Positions 50,499 to 60,419 of a DNA stretch of 64,000 nucleotides are shown here, piece by piece. How positions within the stretch are numbered: position 1 is the first letter of the stretch; every line of letters begins with the position of its first letter. This DNA comes from Terriglobia bacterium. Lineage in GTDB: Bacteria; Acidobacteriota; Terriglobia; Terriglobales; Acidobacteriaceae. The notes below the pieces were generated by a model that was not told where the DNA came from, made no database searches, and saw nothing but the letters and a program-made list of their open reading frames with translations. The translations under genes were made by a program, and so were the position numbers. The stretch is from positions 52,661 to 116,660 of the forward strand of contig JAIQFA010000006.1 in assembly GCA_020073525.1 (NCBI GenBank), in the 5' to 3' direction.

Positions 50499-52012
50499 TG
50501 ACCCACCACCTTGCTGGCCAATTGTGTGAACGGCGAAAGAGCGGCTTGCACCGCCGGATCAATCGCGCTGAGCCACACCATGGGCGCAACACCCATTACC
50601 AGCGCGGCAATCGCAATCGGAGAAAGCGCTGCTTTCTCCCGCAGGTTGAGGTCCGGCAGCGTGTTGTTGACTGCGTGTGTCACCTTGCCGAAGAAAACCC
50701 GCTGATACATCCAGAGCAGGTACCCGGCGCTCCAGATCACACCCGTCGCGGCCAGGATTCCATAGATCGGGCGGGCCTGGAACGCTCCGCTCAGCACCAG
50801 GAACTCACCGATAAAGCCGTTGAGCATCGGCAACCCGACCGAGGCCAGCACCGTGACCAGAAAGAAGGTGGCGTAGCCGGGCATGGGCGTGGCGATTCCT
50901 CCATAGTCGGAGATCTCGTAGGTGTGGCGGCGTTCGTAAAGGATTCCCGCCAGCATGAAGAGTCCGCCGGTAGCGACTCCGTGCGCCAGCATGACGAAGA
51001 CTGCTCCATTCAACCCGGCCGCGGTAAAACTGAAAATTCCAAGCACGACGAATCCGAGGTGGCTGACCGAGGAGTAGGCGATCAGCTTTTTCATGTTCGG
51101 CTGCACCAGCGAAACCAGCGCGCCGTAGATAATGCCGATCAGCGCGAGCACCATGATCCAGGGAGCATTCCGTCGCGCCTGCTCGGGGAAGAGTCCGACG
51201 TCGAAGCGCAGCAGTCCATAGGTGCCCATTTTCAGCAGCACTCCTGCCAGTAACACCGATCCAGCCGTAGGTGCTTCCACGTGGGCGTCAGGCAGCCAGG
51301 TGTGAAGAGGGAAGAGAGGAACCTTCACGGCAAAGGCGATGAAGAAGCCGAGGAAGAGCCAAAGCGAGGCGTTTTCAAACCCGGGCACGCTCCCGCTGCG
51401 AATCGCGTTCTGGATGACGACGAAATCGAAACTGCCAGTCTTCGCATAGAGCCACAGAATCGCCGCTAGCATGAACATCGAGCCGATGATCGTGAACAGG
51501 AAATACTTGACTGCGGCGTAGACCCGGCGTCCGTGGCCGTACATTCCGATCAGCAGCGCCATCGGAATCAGCGTCGCTTCCCAGAAGAAGTAGAACAGGA
51601 ACAAGTCAAGCGACGTGAAAACGCCGATGAGGGCCGTCTCCAGGATCAGCAGGAGAATGAAAAATTCCTTAACGCGCTCGTGAATCGAAGTCCACGAAAT
51701 CAGCACGCACAAGGGTGTGAGGAACGTAGTCAGCACCACCAGCCACACGGAAATTCCGTCAATGCCCATGTGGTAATGAATGTTGGGGGTGGTGATCCAG
51801 ACTTTGTCGATTTCGAACTTGAAGGTGCCGAGATCGCGATGCAGATGTACAGGCAAGTGCAGTGAAGCTACAAATGCCAGTATGGTGATGACAAGTGCAA
51901 AAACTTTGATGTCGCGGTCGCGGCGCGGGATCAGCAGAATCAGCAGCCCCCCCGCGGCAGGAATGAAGGTCACCAGCGAAAGAATGATGGGACTGAGGCT
52001 TTCCATGTTCAT
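50495..52012 (-). CDS. nuoM: NADH-quinone oxidoreductase subunit M
   Basis: 505 residues, antiporter-like membrane subunit. Visible motifs: FYFFWEATLIPMALLIGMYG (with the functional Glu), FAVKVPLFPLHTWLPDAHVE with the helix-breaking Lys, and MKKLIAYSSVSHLGFVVLG. ATGA overlap with nuoL on the upstream side and with nuoN on the downstream side. Acts in proton translocation in the membrane arm. Confidence 0.96.
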   Translation of the reverse strand: MNMESLSPIILSLVTFIPAAGGLLILLIPRRDRDIKVFALVITILAFVASLHLPVHLHRDLGTFKFEIDKVWITTPNIHYHMGIDGISVWLVVLTTFLTPLCVLISWTSIHERVKEFFILLLILETALIGVFTSLDLFLFYFFWEATLIPMALLIGMYGHGRRVYAAVKYFLFTIIGSMFMLAAILWLYAKTGSFDFVVIQNAIRSGSVPGFENASLWLFLGFFIAFAVKVPLFPLHTWLPDAHVEAPTAGSVLLAGVLLKMGTYGLLRFDVGLFPEQARRNAPWIMVLALIGIIYGALVSLVQPNMKKLIAYSSVSHLGFVVLGIFSFTAAGLNGAVFVMLAHGVATGGLFMLAGILYERRHTYEISDYGGIATPMPGYATFFLVTVLASVGLPMLNGFIGEFLVLSGAFQARPIYGILAATGVIWSAGYLLWMYQRVFFGKVTHAVNNTLPDLNLREKAALSPIAIAALVMGVAPMVWLSAIDPAVQAALSPFTQLASKVVGQ

Positions 52013-54003
52013 CGCACTCCCATCCAGACCATGTAGGCGATCACCACAGCTCCTCCAGCGGCCACCCAGCCGGCATACGAGCGCAGATTCCCCGACTGCA
52101 TGTGACGCACGTTGTCAGACACATGGCGCACCGCGTCGGCGGAATTGTTCACGGTGGCGTCAATTGCTCCCTGGTCGATGCCATGCCAGAGAATTTCGGT
52201 CGAGCCGTCGATCACCGGCTTGATGAAAAGGACGGCGTAAAGCTCGTCGATGTAGTACTTGTTCGCGACTGCCCGGTAGAGACCACCGAGGCTCGTGGCA
52301 ATGCGCGCGGGCAGTTGCGGCAAGCGGTGATAAAGCAGATAAGCACAGTAGAGACCGAGGGCTGCCGCGCCGACTGAAATGAACATCAGCAGATGTTCTA
52401 CGTTATGGTTGACTTCTTCCGCGGCTCCTGGAATACCCGTTCTGTCTATTCCAGGGAACAATACCGGGTCCAGAAAATGTTCGAATCGTCCACCGATCCC
52501 GATCCAACCTCCGGCCAGCGACAAGATCGCGAGTACGAACAGTGGCCCCAGCATCACCCAAGGGCTCTCATGCGGGTCGCCGTGACCATGATCATGCCCG
52601 TGTGGTGCGTGCGCCCCCGCCCGCGAGTCGTGTCCATCGTGCATGGTGGCGCCGCGATAGTCGCCGAAGAAGGTCATGAACCACAGCCGGAACATATAGA
52701 ACGAGGTGATGAACGCGGTGGTAACTCCCAACAGCCAGTACACCCAGCTACCGTTCGGGCTGGAATAGGCCTTCCATAGGATCTCGTCCTTCGAGAAAAA
52801 TCCGGCAAAGGGCGGGAACCCGGCAATCGCAAAGGTCGCAATCGTCATCGTCAAAAATGTCCACGGCATGTAGACCCGCAGCCCGCCCATCTTGCGCATG
52901 TCCTGCTCGCCGCCGATGCCGTGAATTACCGAACCTGCCGCGAGAAACAACAGCCCCTTGAAGAACGCGTGCGTCATCAGGTGGAAGATGCCCGCTGAAA
53001 ACGCTCCCACGCCACACGCCATGAACATATAGCCGAGCTGCGAGACGGTGGAGTAGGCCAACACCTTCTTGATGTCGGTCTGGGCAATTCCGATGGTGGC
53101 AGCGAACAGCGCGGTCAGGGTTCCAATGATGGCAACCACGGTCATCGCCATCGGTGCGCGTTCGAAGATCGCGGAAGACCGCGCCACCATGTAAACGCCC
53201 GCCGTCACCATCGTTGCCGCGTGAATCAGCGCCGAGACCGGAGTGGGGCCTTCCATCGCGTCCGGCAGCCACACATAAAGAGGAATCTGTGCCGATTTGC
53301 CCGCCGCGCCGACCATCAACAGCAAACCAATCGCAGTCAGCAGCCCGGCGCCGCCAATCTCCACGGGTTGCTGCTGCACCGCCGCAAATACGCGCGTGAA
53401 ATCCAGTGACCCGAAATGCTTGATGATCAGGAAGAGCGCGATGAGAAATCCAAAATCGCCGATCCGGTTGACGATGAATGCTTTCTTGCCCGCCGCGGCC
53501 GCCGAGTCTTTGGTGAACCAGTAGCCGATCAGCAAGTATGACGCCAGGCCGACGCCCTCCCAGCCGATGAACATGACCAGGTAGTTCTTCGCCAGCACCA
53601 GCGTCAGCATGAAGAACATGAACAGGTTCATGTACGACATGAAGCGGTAGTATCCGTCGTCGTCCCACATGTAGCCGACCGAGTAGATGTGGATGAGGAA
53701 GCCCACCCCGGTGACCACCAGCAGCATCACCAGCGAAAGCTGATCGAGATAGAACTCGAAATCGACGCTAAAGCTTCCCGAGCGGATCCAGTGGGCGAGG
53801 GGGAAAGAATACGGCGCGGATGCGGCTGAGAAATTCGTCGCGATCAATACCGCCACGAAGAACGCCAAGCCGCAAAACACCAGCGCGACCGCGGAGATCG
53901 CCTTCTTTGACGATTGGCGGCCAAAGAAGCCATTGATCGCCGCCCCGGCAAGCGGGAGAAGCGGAATCGTGCAGAGTAACGGACTGAGAGTCTGCGGCGT
54001 CAT
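52009..54003 (-). CDS. nuoL: NADH-quinone oxidoreductase subunit L
   Basis: 664 residues, the distal proton-pumping subunit with the long lateral helix at the C-terminus. Motifs are [39 protein letters not shown] and [19 protein letters not shown]. Between membrane segments (around residue 455) there is a histidine-rich loop, [20 protein letters not shown] and onward, with eight His in about 25 residues. It starts in an ATGA overlap with nuoK. Confidence 0.96.
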   Translation of the reverse strand: MTPQTLSPLLCTIPLLPLAGAAINGFFGRQSSKKAISAVALVFCGLAFFVAVLIATNFSAASAPYSFPLAHWIRSGSFSVDFEFYLDQLSLVMLLVVTGVGFLIHIYSVGYMWDDDGYYRFMSYMNLFMFFMLTLVLAKNYLVMFIGWEGVGLASYLLIGYWFTKDSAAAAGKKAFIVNRIGDFGFLIALFLIIKHFGSLDFTRVFAAVQQQPVEIGGAGLLTAIGLLLMVGAAGKSAQIPLYVWLPDAMEGPTPVSALIHAATMVTAGVYMVARSSAIFERAPMAMTVVAIIGTLTALFAATIGIAQTDIKKVLAYSTVSQLGYMFMACGVGAFSAGIFHLMTHAFFKGLLFLAAGSVIHGIGGEQDMRKMGGLRVYMPWTFLTMTIATFAIAGFPPFAGFFSKDEILWKAYSSPNGSWVYWLLGVTTAFITSFYMFRLWFMTFFGDYRGATMHDGHDSRAGAHAPHGHDHGHGDPHESPWVMLGPLFVLAILSLAGGWIGIGGRFEHFLDPVLFPGIDRTGIPGAAEEVNHNVEHLLMFISVGAAALGLYCAYLLYHRLPQLPARIATSLGGLYRAVANKYYIDELYAVLFIKPVIDGSTEILWHGIDQGAIDATVNNSADAVRHVSDNVRHMQSGNLRSYAGWVAAGGAVVIAYMVWMGVR

Positions 54004-54305
54004 AGCTTGAGCAGGTTCACCTGGTCCACATTCAAAGTTTCACGCGTGCGATAGACGGCAATAATGATCGCCAGACCCACGGCCGCTTCTGCGGCAGCCA
54101 CCACCATGACGAAGAAGACAAAGACCTGTCCGCTGAGCGCGTGCCAGTGTGCGGCGAAGGCCACGAACGAAAGGTTCACGCCGTTGAGCATCAGTTCGAT
54201 CGACATGAAAATCGTGATGATGTTGCGCTTGATCAGGAACCCGAGCACACCGCACGTGAACAGGATCCCGCTCAACACTAAATAGTAGGAAAGAGGAACC
54301 ATCAA
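54000..54305 (-). CDS. nuoK: NADH-quinone oxidoreductase subunit K
   Basis: 101 residues, three transmembrane helices, typical for NuoK. It carries [18 protein letters not shown] with the conserved membrane Glu and [18 protein letters not shown] with the second one. Its start overlaps the nuoJ stop and its stop overlaps the nuoL start. Confidence 0.96.
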   Translation of the reverse strand: MMVPLSYYLVLSGILFTCGVLGFLIKRNIITIFMSIELMLNGVNLSFVAFAAHWHALSGQVFVFFVMVVAAAEAAVGLAIIIAVYRTRETLNVDQVNLLKL

Positions 54306-54874
54306 TGATCCTTTCCTGCCGCAACCAGTTCGCGGTCTTCCTGCGGTGCCGGACTGTTGTGATGAGGTCGCGCGACAGCATCGGGCCTGCTGGCAAGCAC
54401 AACCGCGCCCATGATGGCGATCAGGATCAGCACCGACGTGACTTCAAAAGGGAGCAGAAAATCGTGGAAAAGAAGCCGCGCAATACTCTTGGGATCGCCC
54501 CATAACGCGCCGATGGAGACCGACTGCGTTGTGGACGCCCGGCCGATGAGGGTCCAGGCAACCAGCACTGCCCCGATCGTCACGCCCGGAACGCCGAGCA
54601 GCGTCGCCACCCGGCTGCCCTTGCTGCGCTCTTCTTTGCCGGCGTTCAGCAGCATGATGGTAATCAGGAACAACACCATAATTGCGCCGGCGTAGACAAT
54701 CACTTGCACTGCGGCCACAAACTCCGCGCCTAGCAAAAGATACTCGGCAGCGAGCGAAGCCATTACTACGATCAGCGACAGGGCGCTGTTAATGGGATGG
54801 CTTTGCACCAGCAGGTTCACCGCCCCCGCCACGCAGATCGCTCCGAAGAAGAGAAACAGAATTAGATGAAGCAT
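54302..54874 (-). CDS. nuoJ: NADH-quinone oxidoreductase subunit J
   Basis: 190 residues, five predicted membrane helices: [40 protein letters not shown] (the pi-bulge helix region with GAEFVAAVQ) and [14 protein letters not shown]. The tail after residue 165 is polar. Normally nuoI lies between nuoH and nuoJ, but here only 24 bases separate them and no nuoI is present. Confidence 0.94.
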   Translation of the reverse strand: MLHLILFLFFGAICVAGAVNLLVQSHPINSALSLIVVMASLAAEYLLLGAEFVAAVQVIVYAGAIMVLFLITIMLLNAGKEERSKGSRVATLLGVPGVTIGAVLVAWTLIGRASTTQSVSIGALWGDPKSIARLLFHDFLLPFEVTSVLILIAIMGAVVLASRPDAVARPHHNSPAPQEDRELVAAGKDH

Positions 54875-54898
54875 CTTTTTGCTAGTTCTCAGTGAGGC

Positions 54899-55957
54899 TC
54901 AGAAGAACTTACCCGGGTACTGAGCTCTCAATGCCACTACCAGTGCTGTATACACGATATTTGCAACTGCCAGGGGCAGCAGCACCTTCCACCCAAACGC
55001 CATGAGTTGGTCATAGCGGAAGCGGGGTAAGGTCCACCGCACCCAGACGTACAGAAACATGAAAAAGAAAACCTTCAGACAGAACCAGACTACTGGCATC
55101 GCAGCTTGCAGAAGGCGCGGACCAAAGATCGGCCCGTGCCATCCGCCCAGAAACAGCAGTGTGGCCAGGCAGGCGACCGTCACCATGTTGGCGTACTCCG
55201 CCATGAAGAACATCGCGAATTTCATCGCGCTGTACTCGGTGTGATATCCAGCCACTAGTTCCGACTCGGCTTCGGGCAAGTCAAAGGGCGTGCGGTTCGT
55301 CTCTGCATATGCGGAAATCAGGTAGATGAAAAACGCCAGCGTCTGTCCGTGAAAGATGTTCCAGCGTGGGATGAAATGCCAAAACGTTCCACCCTGCGCG
55401 TTGACAATGTCGCGCAGGCTGAGGCTGCCCGCCATGATGATTACTCCCACCAGCGACAGGCCCAGCGAAACTTCGTAGCTGATCATCTGGGCGCTGGCGC
55501 GCAGTCCGCCGAGCAGCGCGTACTTGCTGTTCGACGACCATCCGGCAAGCGCCACTCCATACACGCCCATCGAAGTAATGCCGAGAACCACCAGCAGACC
55601 GATGTTCACGTCGGTAATCTGCAGATACGTGCCCCACCGTCCGACGTAGACCCAGTTGCCGAACGGGATCACTGAAATCGAAGTAATGGCAAAGACCACC
55701 GCGATGATGGGCGCCGCGATGTAGAGCGGCTTATAGACATGCGGCTGAGTCAAATCCTCCTTGAAGATGAACTTGACGCCGTCGGCCAGCGGTTGCAGCA
55801 GTCCGAAAGGTCCAACGCGCGTGGGCCCCCAGCGGTTCTGGATGTGCGCCGAGACTTTGCGCTCCAGCCAAACGCTATACGCCACCGCCGTCAGCAGCAC
55901 AAAGACGACGGCCACTGACTTGATGATCGAAATGATGATGAACGCCGTTATGCTCAT
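54899..55957 (-). CDS. nuoH: NADH-quinone oxidoreductase subunit H
   Basis: 352 residues, eight or nine helices; the quinone-site subunit. Family motifs: WLERKVSAHIQNRWGPTRVG, GLLQPLADGVKFIFKED, ETNRTPFDLPEAESELVAGY and a C-terminal WVRWTLPRFRYDQLMAFGWK. The ATG at 55957 follows an 84-base gap after nuoG containing a GCGGGCC hairpin. Confidence 0.96.
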   Translation of the reverse strand: MSITAFIIISIIKSVAVVFVLLTAVAYSVWLERKVSAHIQNRWGPTRVGPFGLLQPLADGVKFIFKEDLTQPHVYKPLYIAAPIIAVVFAITSISVIPFGNWVYVGRWGTYLQITDVNIGLLVVLGITSMGVYGVALAGWSSNSKYALLGGLRASAQMISYEVSLGLSLVGVIIMAGSLSLRDIVNAQGGTFWHFIPRWNIFHGQTLAFFIYLISAYAETNRTPFDLPEAESELVAGYHTEYSAMKFAMFFMAEYANMVTVACLATLLFLGGWHGPIFGPRLLQAAMPVVWFCLKVFFFMFLYVWVRWTLPRFRYDQLMAFGWKVLLPLAVANIVYTALVVALRAQYPGKFF

Positions 55958-56041
55958 TTCTCGTGTAGCGCGGGCCCTCTGGCCCGCGTGCTGTTGATCT
56001 TGTTCTTGATCTTGTTATTGATCTGCTTAAGCGCAGCGTCC

Positions 56042-58396
56042 TTAGTCCGCCGCAACTTCCGGAACAGCAGACTTGTTTTCGTAAACCGAGTTCAGAGTCT
56101 TTGAATATCGTCCTAGCGTACCCGAACTGAAAAGGTCATTGTTGGCCGGCGCGATGAGTTCCGGATTCTGCATTGCGCTCGCGCCGCTTTCGGCAATTTC
56201 AAGATGCTGATCATTACCCGCCAGCAGAGTGACCCGCGAAACATCGTATCCAGCAACCACGCGCTGGACCTCGTCGAGAATGGCCATAGGATCAAACGGC
56301 GTCATCTTCGGTTCCAGGTTGTGCGCTTCGAGCCACACCGCGTGACGATCCGCCTCGCCCGACTGCGCGCCGCGAGTCTGCCCCATGTCGGAGTGAGTCC
56401 CACTCCCGAACGGCACCAGGCGGCGCACATCGAAACCCATGGCGTCAGCGATGCGAACAATCATCTCGAAATCCGGCTTGGTATTGGTCACTTCGCCGGC
56501 CTTCTTCACCAGTTGCAGGTCGCCGCAGGTGTTCGTATAGGTTCCCGTTTTCTCGTAAGCATTTGCCGCGGGCAGAACCACGTCGGCTATGTTCGCAGTT
56601 TCGGTGAGGAACATGTCCTGCACCACGACAAAGGCTTTGGAGAGCGGAAAGGGATCAACGCCGAGCCGGCCAACTGGATTCGAGCCAACGACGTAAAGAG
56701 CCTTGAGCTTGCCAGCCTTCGCCGCATCCATCATCTCGGGGAGACTCAGGCCTTCTTCGGTCGGCAGTTTGCCCCATTCCTGTTGGAACTTTTCCGCACC
56801 CGCGACGGGTTCGTATCCCGGCAGCAGCTCGGGATAAAGCCCCATTTCGCTAGCGCCGCGAGAATTCGAATAATCGCCGAGACAAATCAGTTTCGCTCCG
56901 GTCAACGTCGAAGCGTAGCTCGCCAGTTTCTCGATGTCATGGCCGCGCAGTTCAGAGCCGAAGGCGATCACCATGTTCTGCTCGCCGCGGATTTTCTCGC
57001 GCAGCGTAATCCAGGCGTCGCGCGTCATGCCGTCGCCGACAAGCTGATCGAGCAGGGAATCGTCCCCCGCCAGAAATGCGACCGCATTGGCTTCCGCGCC
57101 CGCCCCAATCAATCCAAATCCCGCCGCCTGCCGCCGCAGTTTGATGGGCGCGGAGTTGATCACATAAAGCTTCGCGCGCCGCAAGCGCACGTTGGTCCGG
57201 ATCTGCCATGCCAGCAACGGATGCTGATTCGTCGGGTCATTGCCGACCAGCAGTATTGCGGGCGCCGTCAAAACATCGCGCATGGAAGCCGTTTTCCCCG
57301 GCTTGCCGTGGAGCGCCACCGCGAGAGCAGGGTAGTCGGCCGTCCGATGATGATCAACGTTATTGGTCTTCAGCACAGCCCGGGCAAACTTGGAAAGAAG
57401 ATAATTTTCTTCGTTAGTCGTGCGATTGGAGCCAACGACCCCGATTGCGCTCCCGCCATCGTGGTCACGCACTTCTCGAAAGCGCTTACCGATCAGTTCG
57501 AACGCTTCTTCCCATGTCGAGGGCGTCAACTTTCCGTTCTTGCGGATCAACGGCTGCGTAAGGCGTTCTTTGTGATGCGCAAAATCGAAAGCGTAGCGGC
57601 CCTTGACGCAAAGGAAATCGCCGTTGATCCCGCTCTTGTCGCGGTTGTCGCCGCGAACAATCTCCGCTCCAGTGTCGCAGCGGCGCACGCCCAGCGTGGT
57701 CTTGCACCCGTCTCCGCAATGAGTGCAAATCGTGCTGACGTGATTCATCTCCCATGGCCGCGTCTTGTACCGGTAAGCGCCCGAGGTGAGCGCGCCGACC
57801 GGGCAGATGTCGATGCACATACCGCATTCTTCGCACTCGAGATGATCATCCTGATTGGGCGCGATGATCGAACTTACGCCGCGGTTCTGTACGCCCAACG
57901 CCCAAACATCCATGCCTTCGCCGCAGACGCGCACGCAGCGGTAGCACAGAATGCAGCGCGGACGGTCGAAATACACCACCGGAGACCACTGCTGTTCTTC
58001 CTTGTGGTTCTTGGCCTCCATGAATTTCGACTCAGCGGCGCCGTAGGAGAACGTCATGTCCTGCAGTTCGCATTCGCCTCCGGCGTCGCATACCGGGCAA
58101 TCCAGCGGATGGTTGCCCAGCACCAACTCGACCATCGCCTTGCGGGCCTGGCGAACTTCGTCGCTGTCGGTCGCGACAACCATGCCCTCGGTCACAACTG
58201 TCGTGCATGCGGTCTGAAGCTTGGGCATCTTCTCGACCTTCACCACGCACATGCGGCAGGCGCCCTGCAGCGAAAGCCCCGGGTAGTAGCAGAACGAGGG
58301 TACTTCGATGCCCACGCTCTTGCAGGCCTCGATCAGCAGCGATCCCGCAGGGGCTGTGACCTTCTTTCCGTCGACGATGAGATTGACATCAGCCAT
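56042..58396 (-). CDS. nuoG: NADH-quinone oxidoreductase subunit G
   Basis: 784 residues. The N-terminal [2Fe-2S] domain (SFCYYPGLSLQGACRMCVVK) is followed by the His/Cys [4Fe-4S] motif HPLDCPVCDAGGECELQD, two further [4Fe-4S] motifs (CILCYRCVRVCGEGMD, CEECGMCIDICPVGAL) and a molybdopterin-oxidoreductase-like domain beginning CTHCGDGCKTTLGVRRCDT, with the extra N7-type cysteines. ATG at 58396 is chosen because it starts the conserved MADVNLIVDGKKV; the frame is open through the upstream palindrome to 58462. It carries electrons from NuoF toward the quinone arm. Confidence 0.95.
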   Translation of the reverse strand: MADVNLIVDGKKVTAPAGSLLIEACKSVGIEVPSFCYYPGLSLQGACRMCVVKVEKMPKLQTACTTVVTEGMVVATDSDEVRQARKAMVELVLGNHPLDCPVCDAGGECELQDMTFSYGAAESKFMEAKNHKEEQQWSPVVYFDRPRCILCYRCVRVCGEGMDVWALGVQNRGVSSIIAPNQDDHLECEECGMCIDICPVGALTSGAYRYKTRPWEMNHVSTICTHCGDGCKTTLGVRRCDTGAEIVRGDNRDKSGINGDFLCVKGRYAFDFAHHKERLTQPLIRKNGKLTPSTWEEAFELIGKRFREVRDHDGGSAIGVVGSNRTTNEENYLLSKFARAVLKTNNVDHHRTADYPALAVALHGKPGKTASMRDVLTAPAILLVGNDPTNQHPLLAWQIRTNVRLRRAKLYVINSAPIKLRRQAAGFGLIGAGAEANAVAFLAGDDSLLDQLVGDGMTRDAWITLREKIRGEQNMVIAFGSELRGHDIEKLASYASTLTGAKLICLGDYSNSRGASEMGLYPELLPGYEPVAGAEKFQQEWGKLPTEEGLSLPEMMDAAKAGKLKALYVVGSNPVGRLGVDPFPLSKAFVVVQDMFLTETANIADVVLPAANAYEKTGTYTNTCGDLQLVKKAGEVTNTKPDFEMIVRIADAMGFDVRRLVPFGSGTHSDMGQTRGAQSGEADRHAVWLEAHNLEPKMTPFDPMAILDEVQRVVAGYDVSRVTLLAGNDQHLEIAESGASAMQNPELIAPANNDLFSSGTLGRYSKTLNSVYENKSAVPEVAAD

Positions 58397-58403
58397 GATT
58401 TTC

Positions 58404-58546
58404 GTAGCGCCGGCGTCTCGCCGGCTGTCTGGCGGGCGTCTTCGCCCGCCGCATATCCTCAAACTTCTGTGACCGTTGTGATCTGCACAAGTCTATGTCC
58501 GGCGGGCATCCGCCCACTTATCGGGCCGGCGAGACGCCGGCGCTAC
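58404..58546. repeat. Nested inverted repeats between nuoF and nuoG
   Basis: The 22-base outer arms (58404-58425, starting GTAGCGCCGGCGTC; 58525-58546, ending GACGCCGGCGCTAC) are perfect reverse complements. Inside are GGCGGGCG-TCTT-CGCCCGCC and GGCGGGCATCCGCCC. The right arm contains the nuoF stop codon. The element splits the operon and may affect transcript processing. Confidence 0.88.
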
Positions 58547-59850
58547 ACAAGCACCGGTTCCGCCACCTTCTCAAACGGGCACGGCTTTCCTTCCAGGTGA
58601 TCTTCAAATTCTTTTCTGAACTTTTTCACAAACGCCATGGTAGGCATTGCCGCCGCGTCCCCCAGCGGACAGAAAGTCTTTCCCAACATGTTTTCTGCAA
58701 GGTAATAGATGTTATCGATGTCTTTCTTCAATCCCGCACCCTCATGGAAGCGCGTCAGCGTTTTCTTCAGCCAGTCGGTACCTTCACGGCACGGGATGCA
58801 CCAGCCGCAGCTCTCGTGTTGGTAGAACTTGATGGTGCGGAGCGCGAACTTCACGATACAGGTTGTATCGTCAAGAACGACCACTCCTCCGGATCCAAGC
58901 ATCGATCCCGCTTTGGCCACCGAGTCGAAATCCATCGGGATGTCGATTTCTTCGGGCAGCAACACCGGCGTTGACGATCCGCCCGGAACCACAGCTTTCA
59001 AATTGTGCCCACCCGGAATTCCGCCGCCAACCTCGTAGATCATCTTCTTAAGGTTGTAGCCCATCGGAAGTTCGTAAACGCCCGGCTTGTTCAGGTGTCC
59101 CGAGAGACAGAACAGACGCGTTCCGCCATTTTTCGGCGTGCCGAGCTTGGAGTACCAATCCGCGCCGCCCAAAATTACGTGCGGCACGGCGGCGAGCGTC
59201 TCCGCATTATTGATGACCGTCGGCCCACCCCATAGTCCAACCACGGCAGGGAAGGGAGGCCGGATGCGCGGAATCCCCCGCTTGCCCTCGAGTGACTCCA
59301 TCAGAGCCGACTCTTCGCCCACCTCGTAAGCGCCTGCTCCTCCGTGCCAATAAATGTCTAAATCGCGACCGCTGCCAAAGATGTTCTTACCCAGGAAGCC
59401 CTTGGCATAAGCGTCCTTGATCGCCTTCTGCATGATGATCGACAGGTAGCGATATTCCCCGCGGATGTAGATGTATCCGGTATGAGAACCGACCGCGAGT
59501 GCGGCAATCATGACGCCTTCAATCACCGAATGCGGATCGTGCTCAAAAATCAGGCGGTCTTTGCAGGTGCCCGGCTCGCTCTCATCTCCGTTGCAGAGCA
59601 CGTATTTTGGCTTGGCCGATAGCTTTGGAACAAACGACCATTTCATTCCCGTGCTGAACCCGGCGCCGCCCCGTCCGCGCAGGCCGGAGTTCTTAACCTC
59701 ATTAATAAGGTCGTCGGGCTGCATGGAGAGCGCCTTCTGCACGGCCTTGTAGCCGTCCAGTTGGAGATAGCGATCGATCTCGGTAGCGCCCTGTCCAAAG
59801 CGCTTCGAGATAACGCGAACCTCGTCGGGATGGGAAACCAAGGAAGCCAT
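58543..59850 (-). CDS. nuoF: NADH-quinone oxidoreductase subunit F
   Basis: 435 residues, the NADH- and FMN-binding subunit. SGLRGRGGAGFSTGMKWSF and LCNGDESEPGTCKDR form the nucleotide/FMN site, GAGAYEVGEESALMESLEG follows, and the [4Fe-4S] motif is ESCGWCIPCREGTDWL with a distal Cys in TFCPLGDAAAMP. Its stop lies in a palindromic element. The gap upstream to nuoE contains an AT-rich inverted repeat. Confidence 0.96.
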   Translation of the reverse strand: MASLVSHPDEVRVISKRFGQGATEIDRYLQLDGYKAVQKALSMQPDDLINEVKNSGLRGRGGAGFSTGMKWSFVPKLSAKPKYVLCNGDESEPGTCKDRLIFEHDPHSVIEGVMIAALAVGSHTGYIYIRGEYRYLSIIMQKAIKDAYAKGFLGKNIFGSGRDLDIYWHGGAGAYEVGEESALMESLEGKRGIPRIRPPFPAVVGLWGGPTVINNAETLAAVPHVILGGADWYSKLGTPKNGGTRLFCLSGHLNKPGVYELPMGYNLKKMIYEVGGGIPGGHNLKAVVPGGSSTPVLLPEEIDIPMDFDSVAKAGSMLGSGGVVVLDDTTCIVKFALRTIKFYQHESCGWCIPCREGTDWLKKTLTRFHEGAGLKKDIDNIYYLAENMLGKTFCPLGDAAAMPTMAFVKKFRKEFEDHLEGKPCPFEKVAEPVLV

Positions 59851-59863
59851 TGAGTGATTTGGT

Positions 59864-59935
59864 CATTGAGTCATTGAATCATTGGGAAACAGCATTCCAA
59901 TGATTCAATGACTCAATCTTTCAATGATTCAATTC
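59864..59935. repeat. AT-rich inverted repeat between nuoE and nuoF
   Basis: ATTGAGTCATTGAATCATTG with GGAA (from 59865) mirrors TTCCAATGATTCAATGACTC with AAT (59895-59917): 23 bases paired with one extra base in one arm. A further TTTCAATGATTCAATT unit follows. Units of TCATTGA recur at 7-9 base steps. Confidence 0.8.
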
Positions 59936-59936
59936 T

Positions 59937-60419
59937 TTACTGCGTTCCCTTCTTCTTATACTCGTCCAAAATCTGGTCTATCTTCGCGTTCGTCAGGTTC
60001 TCATGAAAATCGTAATTGACCTGCGCCGCCGGAGCCCAGCTGCACGCGCCAATACATTCCACTTCTTCCAGCGAGAACAAGCCGTCTTGCGTGGTGCCTT
60101 TGTGGCCGATACCGAGCTTCTTCTTGCAGTGGTCCAGCAGTTCTTCACCACCGCGGAGCATGCACGCGATGTTGGTGCACACCTGCACGTTGTACTTTCC
60201 ACGCGGCTTCATCGTCAGCATGGAGTAGTAACTGATCACGTTCCGGACTTCGAGTTCAGTGAGATCCAGCCGCGTCGCCAGTTCTGCGATCACCTCGTCT
60301 GTCAGCGCGCCCGCCTCATCCTGCGCATAGAGCAGGGTAGGCACAAGGGCTGATCGCTTGGTCGGATAGTGCGTCAGCATCTCGGCAAACCGAGTCTCGA
60401 ATTCGTCGGAAAACCGCAT
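59937..60419 (-). CDS. nuoE: NADH-quinone oxidoreductase subunit E
   Basis: 160 residues of the thioredoxin-fold [2Fe-2S] subunit: VRNVISYYSMLTMKPRGKYN, then CTNIACMLRGGEELL (first Cys pair) and CIGACSWAPAAQVN (second pair). ATG overlaps the nuoD stop by one base (TGATG). It carries the N1a cluster beside NuoF. Confidence 0.96.
   Translation of the reverse strand: MRFSDEFETRFAEMLTHYPTKRSALVPTLLYAQDEAGALTDEVIAELATRLDLTELEVRNVISYYSMLTMKPRGKYNVQVCTNIACMLRGGEELLDHCKKKLGIGHKGTTQDGLFSLEEVECIGACSWAPAAQVNYDFHENLTNAKIDQILDEYKKKGTQ

Noticed and set aside
54875..54898. Search for a hidden nuoI between nuoH and nuoJ
   Set aside because: The gap is 24 bases. No frame nearby has paired CxxCxxCxxxCP motifs.
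56204..58600. 798-codon open frame antisense to nuoG
   Set aside because: It mirrors nuoG codon use, has no recognisable domain, and the opposite strand is clearly NuoG.
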